DNA of 64,000 bases from VRUE01 sp963718755 (GTDB lineage Bacteria > Actinomycetota > Thermoleophilia > Solirubrobacterales > 70-9): NCBI GenBank assembly GCA_963718755.1, contig OY970376.1, positions 1,736,001 through 1,800,000 of the forward strand. Direction: 5' to 3'. Below, in pieces: positions 7,934 to 15,727 of this stretch. Numbering within the stretch: position 1 is the first letter of the stretch; every line of letters starts with the position of its first letter. The notes under the pieces were generated by a model. The model ran no database searches and had not been told where the DNA came from. It saw only the letters and a program-made list of their open reading frames with translations. Position numbers and translations under genes: made by a program.

Positions 7934-9256
7934 TCAGGCCACTCTGGCCAGCCGAGCGGGCGCTGCTGGGGCGTAGGCCGACCGAGTGGCGGCCTCGATC
8001 GAGTCAGCGGTGATCTCGACCAGGCGGCGCAACTCCGCTTCGGAGATCGAGAGCGGCGGCATCAGGACGATTACGTCGCTGAGCGGGCGGATGATCGCAC
8101 CGCGCTCGCGCGCCTCCCGCGTCACCCGGTGGCCGAGGCGGAGCGCCGGATCGTGCTCGCCCAGGTCGATCCCGACCATGGTGCCGCGGCGCCGCACCTC
8201 CGTCACCTCGGGCATCGCGGCGACGGGACCGAGCAGCTCGCCGAGCAGCTCGATCTTCGCCTGCAGGCGCTCCAGCGTCCGCTCCTGCTCGAAGGCCTCG
8301 AGGCTGGCGATCGCCGCCGCGCAGGCGAGCGGGTTGCCGGTGTAGGTGTGGCCGTGGAAGAACGTGCGGTACTCCTCCGGTGCGCCGAGGAAGCCCTCGT
8401 AGATTCGCTCGGTTGCCAGCGTTGCCGCCAGCGGCAGGTAGCCGCCGGTCAGGCCCTTGGCGAGGCAGAGCAGGTCGGGGGAGACTCCCTCCTGCTCACA
8501 GGCGAACATCGTGCCGGTGCGGCCGAACCCGGTCGCCACCTCGTCGCAGATCAGCAGCACGCCGAAGCGGTCGCATAGCTCGCGTACTGCGCGCAAATAG
8601 CCGGGTGGGTGGACCAGCATCCCCGCGGCGCCCTGGACCAGCGGCTCGACTATCACCGCCGCAACCTCTTCCTCGTGGCAGGAGAGGACGCGCTCGAGGT
8701 CGGCCGCGTCGCCCGGCTCCGCGGCGTGGGTGCGGAAGAGCAGCGGCCGGTAGGTGGAGTGGAAGAGGTCGATGCCGCCGACCGAGACCGAGCCGATCGT
8801 GTCGCCGTGGTAGGCGTCGCGGAGGTGGACGAAGGAGGTGCGGCGCGCGTGCTGGCCGCCGCGCTGCTGCTGGAACTGGAAGGCCATCTTCAGCGCGATC
8901 TCGGTCGCGGTCGAGCCCGACTCCGAGTAGAAGACGCGCGAGAGGCCGGGTGGCGCCAGCTCGACCAGCTTTGCGGCCAGCTCGGCGGCGGCGGGGTGGG
9001 AGAGGCCGAGCATGGTCGAGTGCGCGACCCGCTCGAGTTGCTTGCGCACGGCCGCGTCGATGCCGGGATGGCGATGCCCGTGAACGTTGCACCACAGCGA
9101 GGAGACGCCGTCGATGTAGCGGCGGCCGTCGCTGTCGATCAGTTCCGCCCCCTCGGCCCGCTCGATCATCAAAGGCTCTTCCTCAACCCAGCCTTGTTGC
9201 TGGGTGAACGGGTGCCAAAGATGATCCCGATCGAGCTGAGCGTGGTCCACCGACAT
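7934..9256 (-). CDS. bioA: Adenosylmethionine-8-amino-7-oxononanoate aminotransferase
   Basis: Third-last step of biotin synthesis: transfers an amino group from S-adenosylmethionine to KAPA, giving DAPA. A PLP enzyme of class III, about 440 residues, full length. Visible are LWHPFTQ near the N-terminus, the cofactor Asp in CDEVATGFGRTG, and the PLP lysine in LAKGLTGGYLP. ATG at 9256 follows GGTGG; a GTG at 9265 would add three residues. It is separated from bioB-bioF-bioD by a marR-MFS pair, and its promoter region is shared with marR, where a 9-bp-arm operator lies. Regulation by that MarR protein is possible. Confidence 0.95.
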   Translation of the reverse strand: MSVDHAQLDRDHLWHPFTQQQGWVEEEPLMIERAEGAELIDSDGRRYIDGVSSLWCNVHGHRHPGIDAAVRKQLERVAHSTMLGLSHPAAAELAAKLVELAPPGLSRVFYSESGSTATEIALKMAFQFQQQRGGQHARRTSFVHLRDAYHGDTIGSVSVGGIDLFHSTYRPLLFRTHAAEPGDAADLERVLSCHEEEVAAVIVEPLVQGAAGMLVHPPGYLRAVRELCDRFGVLLICDEVATGFGRTGTMFACEQEGVSPDLLCLAKGLTGGYLPLAATLATERIYEGFLGAPEEYRTFFHGHTYTGNPLACAAAIASLEAFEQERTLERLQAKIELLGELLGPVAAMPEVTEVRRRGTMVGIDLGEHDPALRLGHRVTREARERGAIIRPLSDVIVLMPPLSISEAELRRLVEITADSIEAATRSAYAPAAPARLARVA

Positions 9257-9345
9257 CGCCGCCACCGAATCTAGAGCCGCCTTCGGCTGGAACGGGCGGT
9301 GTTGATCTGCGCAGGCTGCGACATTGAGTGATATCGATCACATGA

Positions 9346-9373
9346 GCAACTATTGCGCTTGAGAAATAGTTGC
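9346..9373. promoter_or_regulatory. Probable MarR operator
   Basis: Inverted repeat GCAACTATT (9346-9354) and AATAGTTGC (9365-9373), 10-bp spacer, in the divergent region between bioA and marR. It stands out as AT-rich. Its symmetry and position, 20 bp before the marR ATG, fit autoregulation by the MarR protein and possible joint control of bioA. Confidence 0.65.
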
Positions 9374-9393
9374 GCTGGTGCAAGCATCGATGG

Positions 9394-9876
9394 ATGCAAT
9401 CGAGTGATACGGCCTCACGCATGGGCGCCCTGCTGCGCCACGTCTTCCTCTACGACCGCGGCAACCAGCTGCGGGTGATCGAGGAGTCCGGGCTCTCGAT
9501 GACGCAGTGCAAGGCGCTGCTGGAGCTGGGTGGGATCGGCGAGAGCGCCGACCCGCGCCAGGTGAGCGACCTGGCGGAGGCCTTCGGCGTCTCGGTCCCG
9601 TCGATGAGCCGGGCGGTCGATGCGCTGGTCAAGAAGAAGCTCGTCACCAGGCTCGAGGACCCCGACGACCGCCGCGTCAGGCGCGTAGCGATTACCGCCA
9701 AGGGCAAGCAGTTCGTCGACACCCTGCTGGTCGTCCGACAGGCCGGGCTCGAGGCCTTCGCCGAGAGCCTCAGCCCCGCTCAGCGCCGCAAGCTCGACGC
9801 CGCGATCGACTCGCTGATGGACCGCGAGGACATCGCCAAGACCTTTGAGCACCTGAAGGGAGTTGGTTCAGCTTGA
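9394..9876 (+). CDS. MarR family transcriptional regulator
   Basis: About 160 residues with the MarR winged helix: recognition region SDLAEAFGVSVPSMSRAVDA and wing with EDPDDRRVRRVAIT. I chose the ATG at 9394; a TTG at 9370 would start inside the operator-like inverted repeat. Its stop codon overlaps the TTG start of the MFS efflux gene (TTGA), so both are translated together. The usual model applies: the regulator represses its own operon and releases DNA when it binds a small compound. The ligand is unknown. Confidence 0.93.
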   Translation: MQSSDTASRMGALLRHVFLYDRGNQLRVIEESGLSMTQCKALLELGGIGESADPRQVSDLAEAFGVSVPSMSRAVDALVKKKLVTRLEDPDDRRVRRVAITAKGKQFVDTLLVVRQAGLEAFAESLSPAQRRKLDAAIDSLMDREDIAKTFEHLKGVGSA

Positions 9877-11369
9877 CCCGTTACCGCCACCTGATCACCG
9901 ACGACAACCGCAAGTGGTGGACGCTCGGGGCGATGTGCTTCGCGCTGTTCATGATCATGCTCGACAACACGGTCGTGAACGTCGCGTTGCCCTCGATCCA
10001 GCACGACCTCGGCGCCTCGATCTCCGGCCTCGAGTGGACGATCAACGGCTACACGCTCTCCTTCGCCGTGCTGCTGGCGACCGGCGGGCGACTGGGGGAC
10101 ATCTTCGGTCGCCGCCGCATGTTCCTGATCGGCGTCGTCATCTTCGCCCTCTCCTCGGCGACTGCCGGCCTGGCGCAGAGCTCGACCGATCTCGTCTTCA
10201 GCCGCGTCGTCCAGGGGGTGGGCGCGGCGCTGATGATGCCGGGCACGCTCTCGATCATCACCGACGCCTTTCCCGCCCACGAGCGCGGCAAGGCGATGGG
10301 CACCTGGGCCGGCGTCTCGGCCCTGGCGCTGGCCGTTGGCCCCGTGCTCGGCGGCTTCCTCACCGAGCACGTCAGCTGGCGCGCGATCTTCTACCTCAAC
10401 ATCCCGGTCGCCGTAGGCGCGGTCGCGGCGACGATCTTCGCCGTGCGCGAGTCGCGCGACACGACGGTCGGCCGTGAGGTCGACTACCTCGGCGTGGCGA
10501 CGCTGACGGTCAGCCTGACGGCGCTGGTCCTCGCCCTGGTCGAGGCCAACAGCTGGGGCTGGGGCTCGCCGGAGATCATCGGGCTGCTGGCCGCCGCGGG
10601 GCTCGGCTTCATTGCCTTCGTCTTCACCGAGCTGCGGGTCAAGGCGCCGATGGTCGAATTCCGCTTCTTCGCCGATCGCAACTTCCTCGGCGCGGTCGTG
10701 GTCGCCCTGATCATCACCTTCGCGATGATGGGCGTCTTCTTCTTCCTCGCCCTATACATGCAGAACATCCTCCACTACTCGCCGCTGGAGGCCGGGGTGC
10801 GCTTTCTGCCATCGACCCTGATGATCGTTGGCGTGGCGCCGGTCTCCGGGCGGCTCTCCGACCGCATCGGGCCGCGCTGGCTGATCGTCGCCGGGCTCTT
10901 GATCCTCACCGGCTCGCTCTACAGCTTCACCGGGATCGCCGTCGACTCGACCTATCTCGACCTGCTGCCCGGTTTCATGCTGCTCGGCATCGGCATCGCG
11001 CTGACGATGTCGCCGATGACGAGCGCCGCGATGAACGCCGTGGCGGTCGAGAAGGCCGGGATCGCCTCGGGCGTGCTCTCGATGTTCCGCATGGTCGGCG
11101 GCAGCCTCGGGATCGCCGTGACCGGCGCGATCTTCCAGGGGGCGGCGGGCAGCAGCTTCGAGACCGCCACCCCCCAGCACTTCGTCGACGGCCTCAGCGA
11201 TGCGATGTTGGTTTCGGCGGCGGTGGCGCTGATCGGCGCCGTGATCGCCGCCGCCGCGATCCGGGCCAAGCCGAAAGCGCTCAGCACCGAGGCGGCCGAG
11301 GCCGCTGTCAATCCGGGCGGCTCGGAGCTCGCGGCGCACGAGGCGGCTGCCGCGGGATCTCCAGGTTGA
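9873..11369 (+). CDS. MFS multidrug efflux transporter, DHA2 (EmrB/QacA) family
   Basis: A 498-residue inner membrane proton antiporter with about 14 predicted helices. The motif A loop (GRLGDIFGRRRMF) and the antiporter motif C-like region (GVSALALAVGPVLGGFL) fit the drug:H+ antiporter-2 family. TTG start, overlapping the marR stop by 4 bp; the same arrangement occurs in many marR-emrB efflux operons. The likely job is export of a toxic or signalling compound sensed by the MarR protein. The pair interrupts the biotin genes, but a role in biotin or precursor transport is only a guess. Confidence 0.92.
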   Translation: MTRYRHLITDDNRKWWTLGAMCFALFMIMLDNTVVNVALPSIQHDLGASISGLEWTINGYTLSFAVLLATGGRLGDIFGRRRMFLIGVVIFALSSATAGLAQSSTDLVFSRVVQGVGAALMMPGTLSIITDAFPAHERGKAMGTWAGVSALALAVGPVLGGFLTEHVSWRAIFYLNIPVAVGAVAATIFAVRESRDTTVGREVDYLGVATLTVSLTALVLALVEANSWGWGSPEIIGLLAAAGLGFIAFVFTELRVKAPMVEFRFFADRNFLGAVVVALIITFAMMGVFFFLALYMQNILHYSPLEAGVRFLPSTLMIVGVAPVSGRLSDRIGPRWLIVAGLLILTGSLYSFTGIAVDSTYLDLLPGFMLLGIGIALTMSPMTSAAMNAVAVEKAGIASGVLSMFRMVGGSLGIAVTGAIFQGAAGSSFETATPQHFVDGLSDAMLVSAAVALIGAVIAAAAIRAKPKALSTEAAEAAVNPGGSELAAHEAAAAGSPG

Positions 11370-11417
11370 CCCTTGGCGACTTACCCCCCGTAGAGCGCGG
11401 GTAAGTCGCCAAGGGTC
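11368..11417. repeat. Perfect inverted repeat (19-bp arms) between MFS and bioD
   Basis: Arms 11368-11386 and 11399-11417 are fully complementary with a 12-bp loop. The stem core TTGGCGACTTACC recurs at 61196-61240. It spans the stop of the MFS gene and the last codons of bioD, which converge here, so it could stop transcription in both directions despite lacking a U-tract. Confidence 0.85.
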
Positions 11418-12085
11418 GGCCAAGTGCTCGGCGAGGAAAGGTCGAGGTGCGGTAGCGCCCCGACGGTGACTCCACCCAGCGCGGCGATCGTCTCACGGTT
11501 CGAGGCCTGGATCGTGGACGGCGCCTCAGGCCACGGGGAGAGGACCACCGCTCGGACCTTCAGGCCGGCGCTCCGGGCGGCCTCGATCGTCAGCAGCGTG
11601 TGGTTGATCGTGCCAAGGCCAGGGGAGGCGGCGATCACCAGCGGCAGCCCTAGCTCCGCCGCGAAGTCGCGCACCAGGTAGTCGGGGGCGAGCGGCACCA
11701 GCAGGCCGCCGACCCCCTCGCAGACGAGGACGTCGGCATCGGCGGCCGCGGCACGGGCGCCGGCCAGCAGTCGCGCCGGCTCGATCTCCTCACCCGCGAG
11801 CTCCGCGGCAAGGTGCGGGGACATCGGCGGCCCATACCGGTAGGGCGCGATCTGATCGTCGCTCTGTGAGCCACCGATGGCCTCCCGCAGCACGACATGA
11901 TCCGGCCGATGGGCCGATAACCCACCTATTTCGTGGGAAATTGGCCCATCGGCCGGGAAGTCGTCGAGGCCGGTGACGGCTGGCTTGAAGACCGCCACTC
12001 GCTTGCCCTCGTTGGCCAGCGTGCGCGCGATCACCGCGGCGACGACGGTCTTGCTGACTTCGGTCCCCGTCCCAGTCACGAACAC
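11381..12085 (-). CDS. bioD: Dethiobiotin synthetase
   Basis: ATP-dependent carboxylation of DAPA to dethiobiotin, the step before BioB. The P-loop GTGTEVSKT is at the N-terminus. The family normally begins almost directly with FVTGTxTxVGKT, so I prefer the GTG at 12085 (AGGGG just upstream, or GTG at 12079). A GTG at 12136 would add 17 residues encoded inside a palindromic repeat. VCEGVGGLLVPL matches the conserved EGAGG region. About 234 residues. The 3' end lies in the palindrome shared with the convergent MFS gene. Third gene of bioB-bioF-bioD. Confidence 0.9.
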   Translation of the reverse strand: MFVTGTGTEVSKTVVAAVIARTLANEGKRVAVFKPAVTGLDDFPADGPISHEIGGLSAHRPDHVVLREAIGGSQSDDQIAPYRYGPPMSPHLAAELAGEEIEPARLLAGARAAAADADVLVCEGVGGLLVPLAPDYLVRDFAAELGLPLVIAASPGLGTINHTLLTIEAARSAGLKVRAVVLSPWPEAPSTIQASNRETIAALGGVTVGALPHLDLSSPSTWPTLGDLPALYGG

Positions 12086-12090
12086 CCCTG

Positions 12091-12138
12091 ACGTGCCGTC
12101 ACTTAGGGGCCGCATAGGGTGCTCAAGTGACGGCACGT
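12091..12138. repeat. Inverted repeat (14-bp arms) between bioF and bioD
   Basis: Arms ACGTGCCGTCACTT (12091-12104) and AAGTGACGGCACGT (12125-12138), same stem as the palindrome at 4701-4748. In the bio mRNA it would form a hairpin starting 3 nt after the bioF stop and ending about 5 nt before the preferred bioD start, where it could affect bioD translation. Confidence 0.8.
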
Positions 12139-12141
12139 CGG

Positions 12142-13326
12142 TCAGGCGGCGAGGGGGACCGGGGCGCCGATGCCCAGCTCGCGCGCCGCCTCGCCGGCCT
12201 GTCTAGCGGCTTGCCGTAGCTCCGACTCGTTGTGGGTTGCCATGACGCTGAAGCGGAGCCGTGAGGAGCCTGCGGGGACGGTGGGGGGGCGGATGCCCTG
12301 GGCGAAGACGCCGCGCTCCAGCAGTCTCTCGCAGAGCTCCATCGTCCGCTCCGCATCGCCGACCTCTAGCGGCACGATCTGGCTCGGGGCGCCGCCTGCC
12401 GGCAGACCCTCGGCGGCGAGGCCCTCGCGCAGCGTCGCCGCGTTCGCGCGCAGGCGCTCGACCCGCTCCGGCTCGGCTTCGAGCAGCTCCAGCGCCGTCA
12501 TCGCGGCGGCCAGAGCCGGCGGCGGCAGCGCGGTCGAGAAGATGAAGGAGCGCGCCGTGTTCAGCAGGTACTCGCTCAGCTCTGCGCCGCTGCAGACGTA
12601 GGCGCCGTAGGAGCCCAGCGCCTTGCCGAGCGTCCCCACCACCAGGTCGACCTCGCCGCTCAGTCCTGCCGCGGCGACCGAACCGCGCCCGCCCGGGCCG
12701 AGGGCGCCGGTCGCGTGGGCCTCGTCGACCATCAGCCGGCAGCCGTGCGAGCGAGCCAGGCGGGCAAGCTCCTCGAGTGGGGCGACGTCGCCGTCCATCG
12801 AGAAGACGCCGTCGGTGACGATCAGCGAGGCGCGCTCGCCGGCCTCTCTCAGGCCCCAGGCGAGGTGCTCGACGTCGCCGTGGCGGTAGACGAAGGTCTC
12901 GGCGCGGGCGAGGCGGCAGCCGTCGACGATGCTGGCGTGGTTGAGCTCGTCCGAGAAGACGACCTCACCGCGTCCCGCCAGGGCGGAGATGGCGCCGATG
13001 TTCGCCAGGTAGCCGGAGCCGAAGAGGAGGGCCGCCTCGTATCCCTTGAAGGAGGCGAGTCGCTCCTCGAGCTGGCGGTGTGGGGACATGTTGCCCGAGA
13101 TCAGCCGCGCGGCACCAGCCCCGGCGCCCCACGTCAGCGCCGCCTCGGCAGCTGCCTCGCGAACCCGCGGGTGGTCGGCCAGGCCGAGGTAGTTGTTCGA
13201 GCAGAGCAGCAGCACCGCCTCGCCTTCGAGCTGCACCCGCGGCCCCTGCGCACCTTCGACCAGGCGCAGCTGGCGGCGGAGCCCGCTCTCGCGGAGCTCC
13301 TCCAGCCGCTCCGCCACGTCGCTCAT
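12142..13326 (-). CDS. bioF: 8-amino-7-oxononanoate synthase
   Basis: Condenses pimeloyl thioester with alanine to make KAPA, the first ring-forming step of biotin synthesis. 394 residues, PLP-dependent alpha-oxoamine synthase family. Seen: CSNNYLGLADHP near residue 40, SDELNHASIVDG, DEAHATGALGPGG, and the PLP lysine in VGTLGKALGSYG. The ATG at 13326 overlaps the bioB stop (ATGA), so bioB and bioF are translationally coupled. Full length. Confidence 0.96.
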   Translation of the reverse strand: MSDVAERLEELRESGLRRQLRLVEGAQGPRVQLEGEAVLLLCSNNYLGLADHPRVREAAAEAALTWGAGAGAARLISGNMSPHRQLEERLASFKGYEAALLFGSGYLANIGAISALAGRGEVVFSDELNHASIVDGCRLARAETFVYRHGDVEHLAWGLREAGERASLIVTDGVFSMDGDVAPLEELARLARSHGCRLMVDEAHATGALGPGGRGSVAAAGLSGEVDLVVGTLGKALGSYGAYVCSGAELSEYLLNTARSFIFSTALPPPALAAAMTALELLEAEPERVERLRANAATLREGLAAEGLPAGGAPSQIVPLEVGDAERTMELCERLLERGVFAQGIRPPTVPAGSSRLRFSVMATHNESELRQAARQAGEAARELGIGAPVPLAA

Positions 13327-14456
13327 GCCGCTGTTTGCTTGGCCGGGTAGGGCGGCGGCTTCCTGGTCTTCTTGATCACCCGGAGCTGGGTCGAGGGGTC
13401 CCAGAAGCTCGCTTCCTCTTGCTTGTCGATCAGCTCGTCGATCGGCGTCGCCGGCGCCTCGCCCTCGAGCCAGCCGGAGCGGTTGTCCGGACGTGGGTTG
13501 GCGCCGTTGTCGGGCTGGCGCGCGACGTTCAGACCCAGCTCCTCGAACATCGCCCGGTCGTCCTCGGGCTCGGCGCCGAGCGTGGTCAGGAAGTTGCCCA
13601 TCATCACCCCGTTGAGGCCGGCCTTGACCGCGAGCGGCTGCAGCTCGCCGAGGTTCTCGACCCGGCCGCCGCAGAGGCGGAAGAGGGCGCCGGGAATGAT
13701 CAGGCGGAAGATCGCCACCCACTTGACCACGTCCCAGGGGTCCATCAGGGGGCGGTCGCCGAACTTGGTGCCGTCGCGTGGGTTGAGCAGGTTGATCGGC
13801 ACCGAGGTTGGTTCCAGCGCGGAGAGCTCGAAGGCCATCTCGACCCGCTGGCGCGGCGACTCGCCGAGGTTGAGGATGCCGCCGACGCAGGTCTCCAGGC
13901 CGGCCTCCTTGACCGCGTCGATCGTCCGTATCCGGCCCTCGTAGCGGACCGTGGTCGAGACCTCCGGGTAGTAGGAGCGTGAGGACTCGACGTTGTGGTG
14001 GACGCGCTGGATCCCCGCCTCGCGCAGCCGCTTGGCGCGCTCGGCGGACATGTGGCCGATCGAGGCGCAGCGCTTCAGGTTGGTGTGCTCGGAGACCAGT
14101 TCCGCCCCCTCGACGATCTTCTCGAAGTCGCGTTTGGAGAGCCCCTGGCCCTGGGTGACCATGCAGAAGCGGTGCGCGCCGGCGGCCTCGGCGGCGCGGG
14201 CGTGCTCGAGGATCTGCTCGGGCTCCATCATCGCGTGCATCGGCGTGTCGGCCTCGGCGTAGCGGGACTGGGCGCAGAAGCCGCAGTCCTCGGCGCAGCC
14301 CCCCGACTTGGCGTTGACCAGCGAGCACATGTCGGTCGAGTCGCCGAAGTTCTCCTGGCGCACCTCCCAGGCACGTTCGACCAGCCCGCCGATCTCCTCG
14401 TGGCTGCTCAGCTCGCCGAGCGCCAGCGCTTCCTCGAAGGAGATCAGGGACGACAT
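13323..14456 (-). CDS. bioB: Biotin synthase
   Basis: Radical SAM enzyme inserting sulfur into dethiobiotin, the last step of the pathway. 377 residues. The radical SAM cysteines are in CAEDCGFCAQS at about residues 54-64, and YYPEV, NLGESPRQRVEMA and PINLLNPRDGT are typical of BioB. A C-terminal extension beyond the usual barrel (about residues 330-377) is specific to actinobacterial forms. ATG at 14456. First gene of bioB-bioF-bioD, with a divergent GH3 gene 58 bp away. Confidence 0.96.
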   Translation of the reverse strand: MSSLISFEEALALGELSSHEEIGGLVERAWEVRQENFGDSTDMCSLVNAKSGGCAEDCGFCAQSRYAEADTPMHAMMEPEQILEHARAAEAAGAHRFCMVTQGQGLSKRDFEKIVEGAELVSEHTNLKRCASIGHMSAERAKRLREAGIQRVHHNVESSRSYYPEVSTTVRYEGRIRTIDAVKEAGLETCVGGILNLGESPRQRVEMAFELSALEPTSVPINLLNPRDGTKFGDRPLMDPWDVVKWVAIFRLIIPGALFRLCGGRVENLGELQPLAVKAGLNGVMMGNFLTTLGAEPEDDRAMFEELGLNVARQPDNGANPRPDNRSGWLEGEAPATPIDELIDKQEEASFWDPSTQLRVIKKTRKPPPYPAKQTAA

Positions 14457-14513
14457 TGCGGCGCAAGGCTAGGAGCCGGTCCGGACGGCCGGCCAGTCGT
14501 ATGGTTCGTCGGC

Positions 14514-15632
14514 GTGACGGCGGCGAAGATCAGGCGCAGGCGGCTAGCGGCGGGAGCTGTCTGCGGACTTGCGGTAGGTGCCTTTGTGCTCGGTGCGACC
14601 CTCGGCGACGGATCGGCACCCCGGCCCAGTGCAGCCAGCCAGCTCACCCCCGCCCAGCTTGCCGGCCAGCGGATCGTGCTCGGCTTCTCCGGCACGCGTC
14701 CGCCCGATTCGGTCGTGCGGGCGATTCGCGGCGGCAGCATCGCCGGGGTCATCTTGTTCGCCGACAACCTTCCCAACCGCGCCCTGGGACGCCGGTTGAT
14801 TCGTCGCCTGCAGGCAATCAAACGGCCACCCGGTCTGGGCGATCCGCTGCTGGTCATGGCCGACCAGGAGGGCGGTCTGGTCAAGCGGGTCGCTGGCGCT
14901 CCGATCGTCTCGGCACGGCAGATGGGCGTGCGCGGCGCCAGCTTCAGCCGCGCCCAGGGGCGCGGCACCGCCGCCAACCTGCGGAGCCTCGGTATCAACG
15001 TCGACCTCGCACCCGTGCTCGACGTCGCTCGCCCGGGCGGCACGATCGCCGCAACTGACCGTGGCTTTGGAGCAACCACAGCCGAGGTGGCCGCGACGGC
15101 CGTTCCCTTCGCGGAAGGGCTTCAGGCCGGCGGCGTGGCGGCGACCGCAAAGCACTTTCCCGGTCTCGGTGCGGCCCGGCTCAACACCGACGACGCGACC
15201 CAGCGCATCGCGCTACCCGCGAGCACGCTGCGGGGCGTGGACGAGGCTCCCTACAGACGCTTCGCCAGCGCCGGCGGCGACCTCGTAATGCTGAGCACCG
15301 CGATCTACCCGGCCCTCTCAGACCGCCCCGCCGCCTTCTCACGAGCGATCGCCACCACCGAGCTCCGCTCCCGCCTAGGCTTCGAGGGCGTCTCAATCAC
15401 CGACGCCCTGGACACCGTCGCAGTCCAAGCCTTCGGCAACACCGCAAAAGCAGCCCACGCCGCAGCAACCGCCGGCACCGATCTCCTCCTCTACACCGAC
15501 CCGACCGAAGCCGCCCGAGCCCACCGCAGCTTGCTACGAGGCCTGCGCAACCGCTCGCTCTCCCGCTCGGACTTCGAGAACTCGGTCGCGCGTGTACTCC
15601 GCCTGCGCCACGAGCTCGGCCCATCCGGGTAG
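14514..15632 (+). CDS. Glycoside hydrolase family 3 (NagZ-like), secreted or anchored
   Basis: About 372 residues, GTG start at 14514 directly before a basic N-terminus and hydrophobic segment (RRRRLAAGAVCGLAVGAFVL), which looks like a signal peptide or anchor. The GH3 domain shows MADQEGG, NVDLAPVLDV, the family's KHFPGLG with substrate-binding Lys-His, and the nucleophile Asp in GVSITDAL. Closest role: beta-N-acetylhexosaminidase acting on cell-wall sugars. In true NagZ the motif is KHFPGHG with a catalytic His-Asp loop; the Gly-Leu-Gly here makes exact specificity uncertain. Confidence 0.85.
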   Translation: MTAAKIRRRRLAAGAVCGLAVGAFVLGATLGDGSAPRPSAASQLTPAQLAGQRIVLGFSGTRPPDSVVRAIRGGSIAGVILFADNLPNRALGRRLIRRLQAIKRPPGLGDPLLVMADQEGGLVKRVAGAPIVSARQMGVRGASFSRAQGRGTAANLRSLGINVDLAPVLDVARPGGTIAATDRGFGATTAEVAATAVPFAEGLQAGGVAATAKHFPGLGAARLNTDDATQRIALPASTLRGVDEAPYRRFASAGGDLVMLSTAIYPALSDRPAAFSRAIATTELRSRLGFEGVSITDALDTVAVQAFGNTAKAAHAAATAGTDLLLYTDPTEAARAHRSLLRGLRNRSLSRSDFENSVARVLRLRHELGPSG

Positions 15633-15727
15633 GCCTGAAACGTCTTGTACTTTTTCCGCGGCGGCGCTGGCGGACAGCCACAACCTGTTTTCGGAAAAAG
15701 TTAAGTGGAAGGCCTACCCGGATGGGC
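15621..15727. terminator. Nested inverted repeats between convergent genes
   Basis: Outer arms CCCATCCGGGTAGGCCT (from 15621) and its complement ending near 15727, inner arms ACTTTTTCCG (near 15650) and CGGAAAAAGT (near 15693). The block covers the 3' ends of the GH3 and GGDEF genes. The inner stem includes a T5/A5 run on each side, so it could work as a terminator in both directions. Confidence 0.6.

Noticed and set aside
12142..14466. 774-codon open frame covering bioB and bioF
   Set aside because: The first part is the bioB region read in another frame; the real genes are bioB (to 13323) and bioF (from 13326).
13995..15632. Extension of the GH3 gene upstream to 13995
   Set aside because: The extra part is antisense to bioB; the signal segment begins just after the GTG at 14514.
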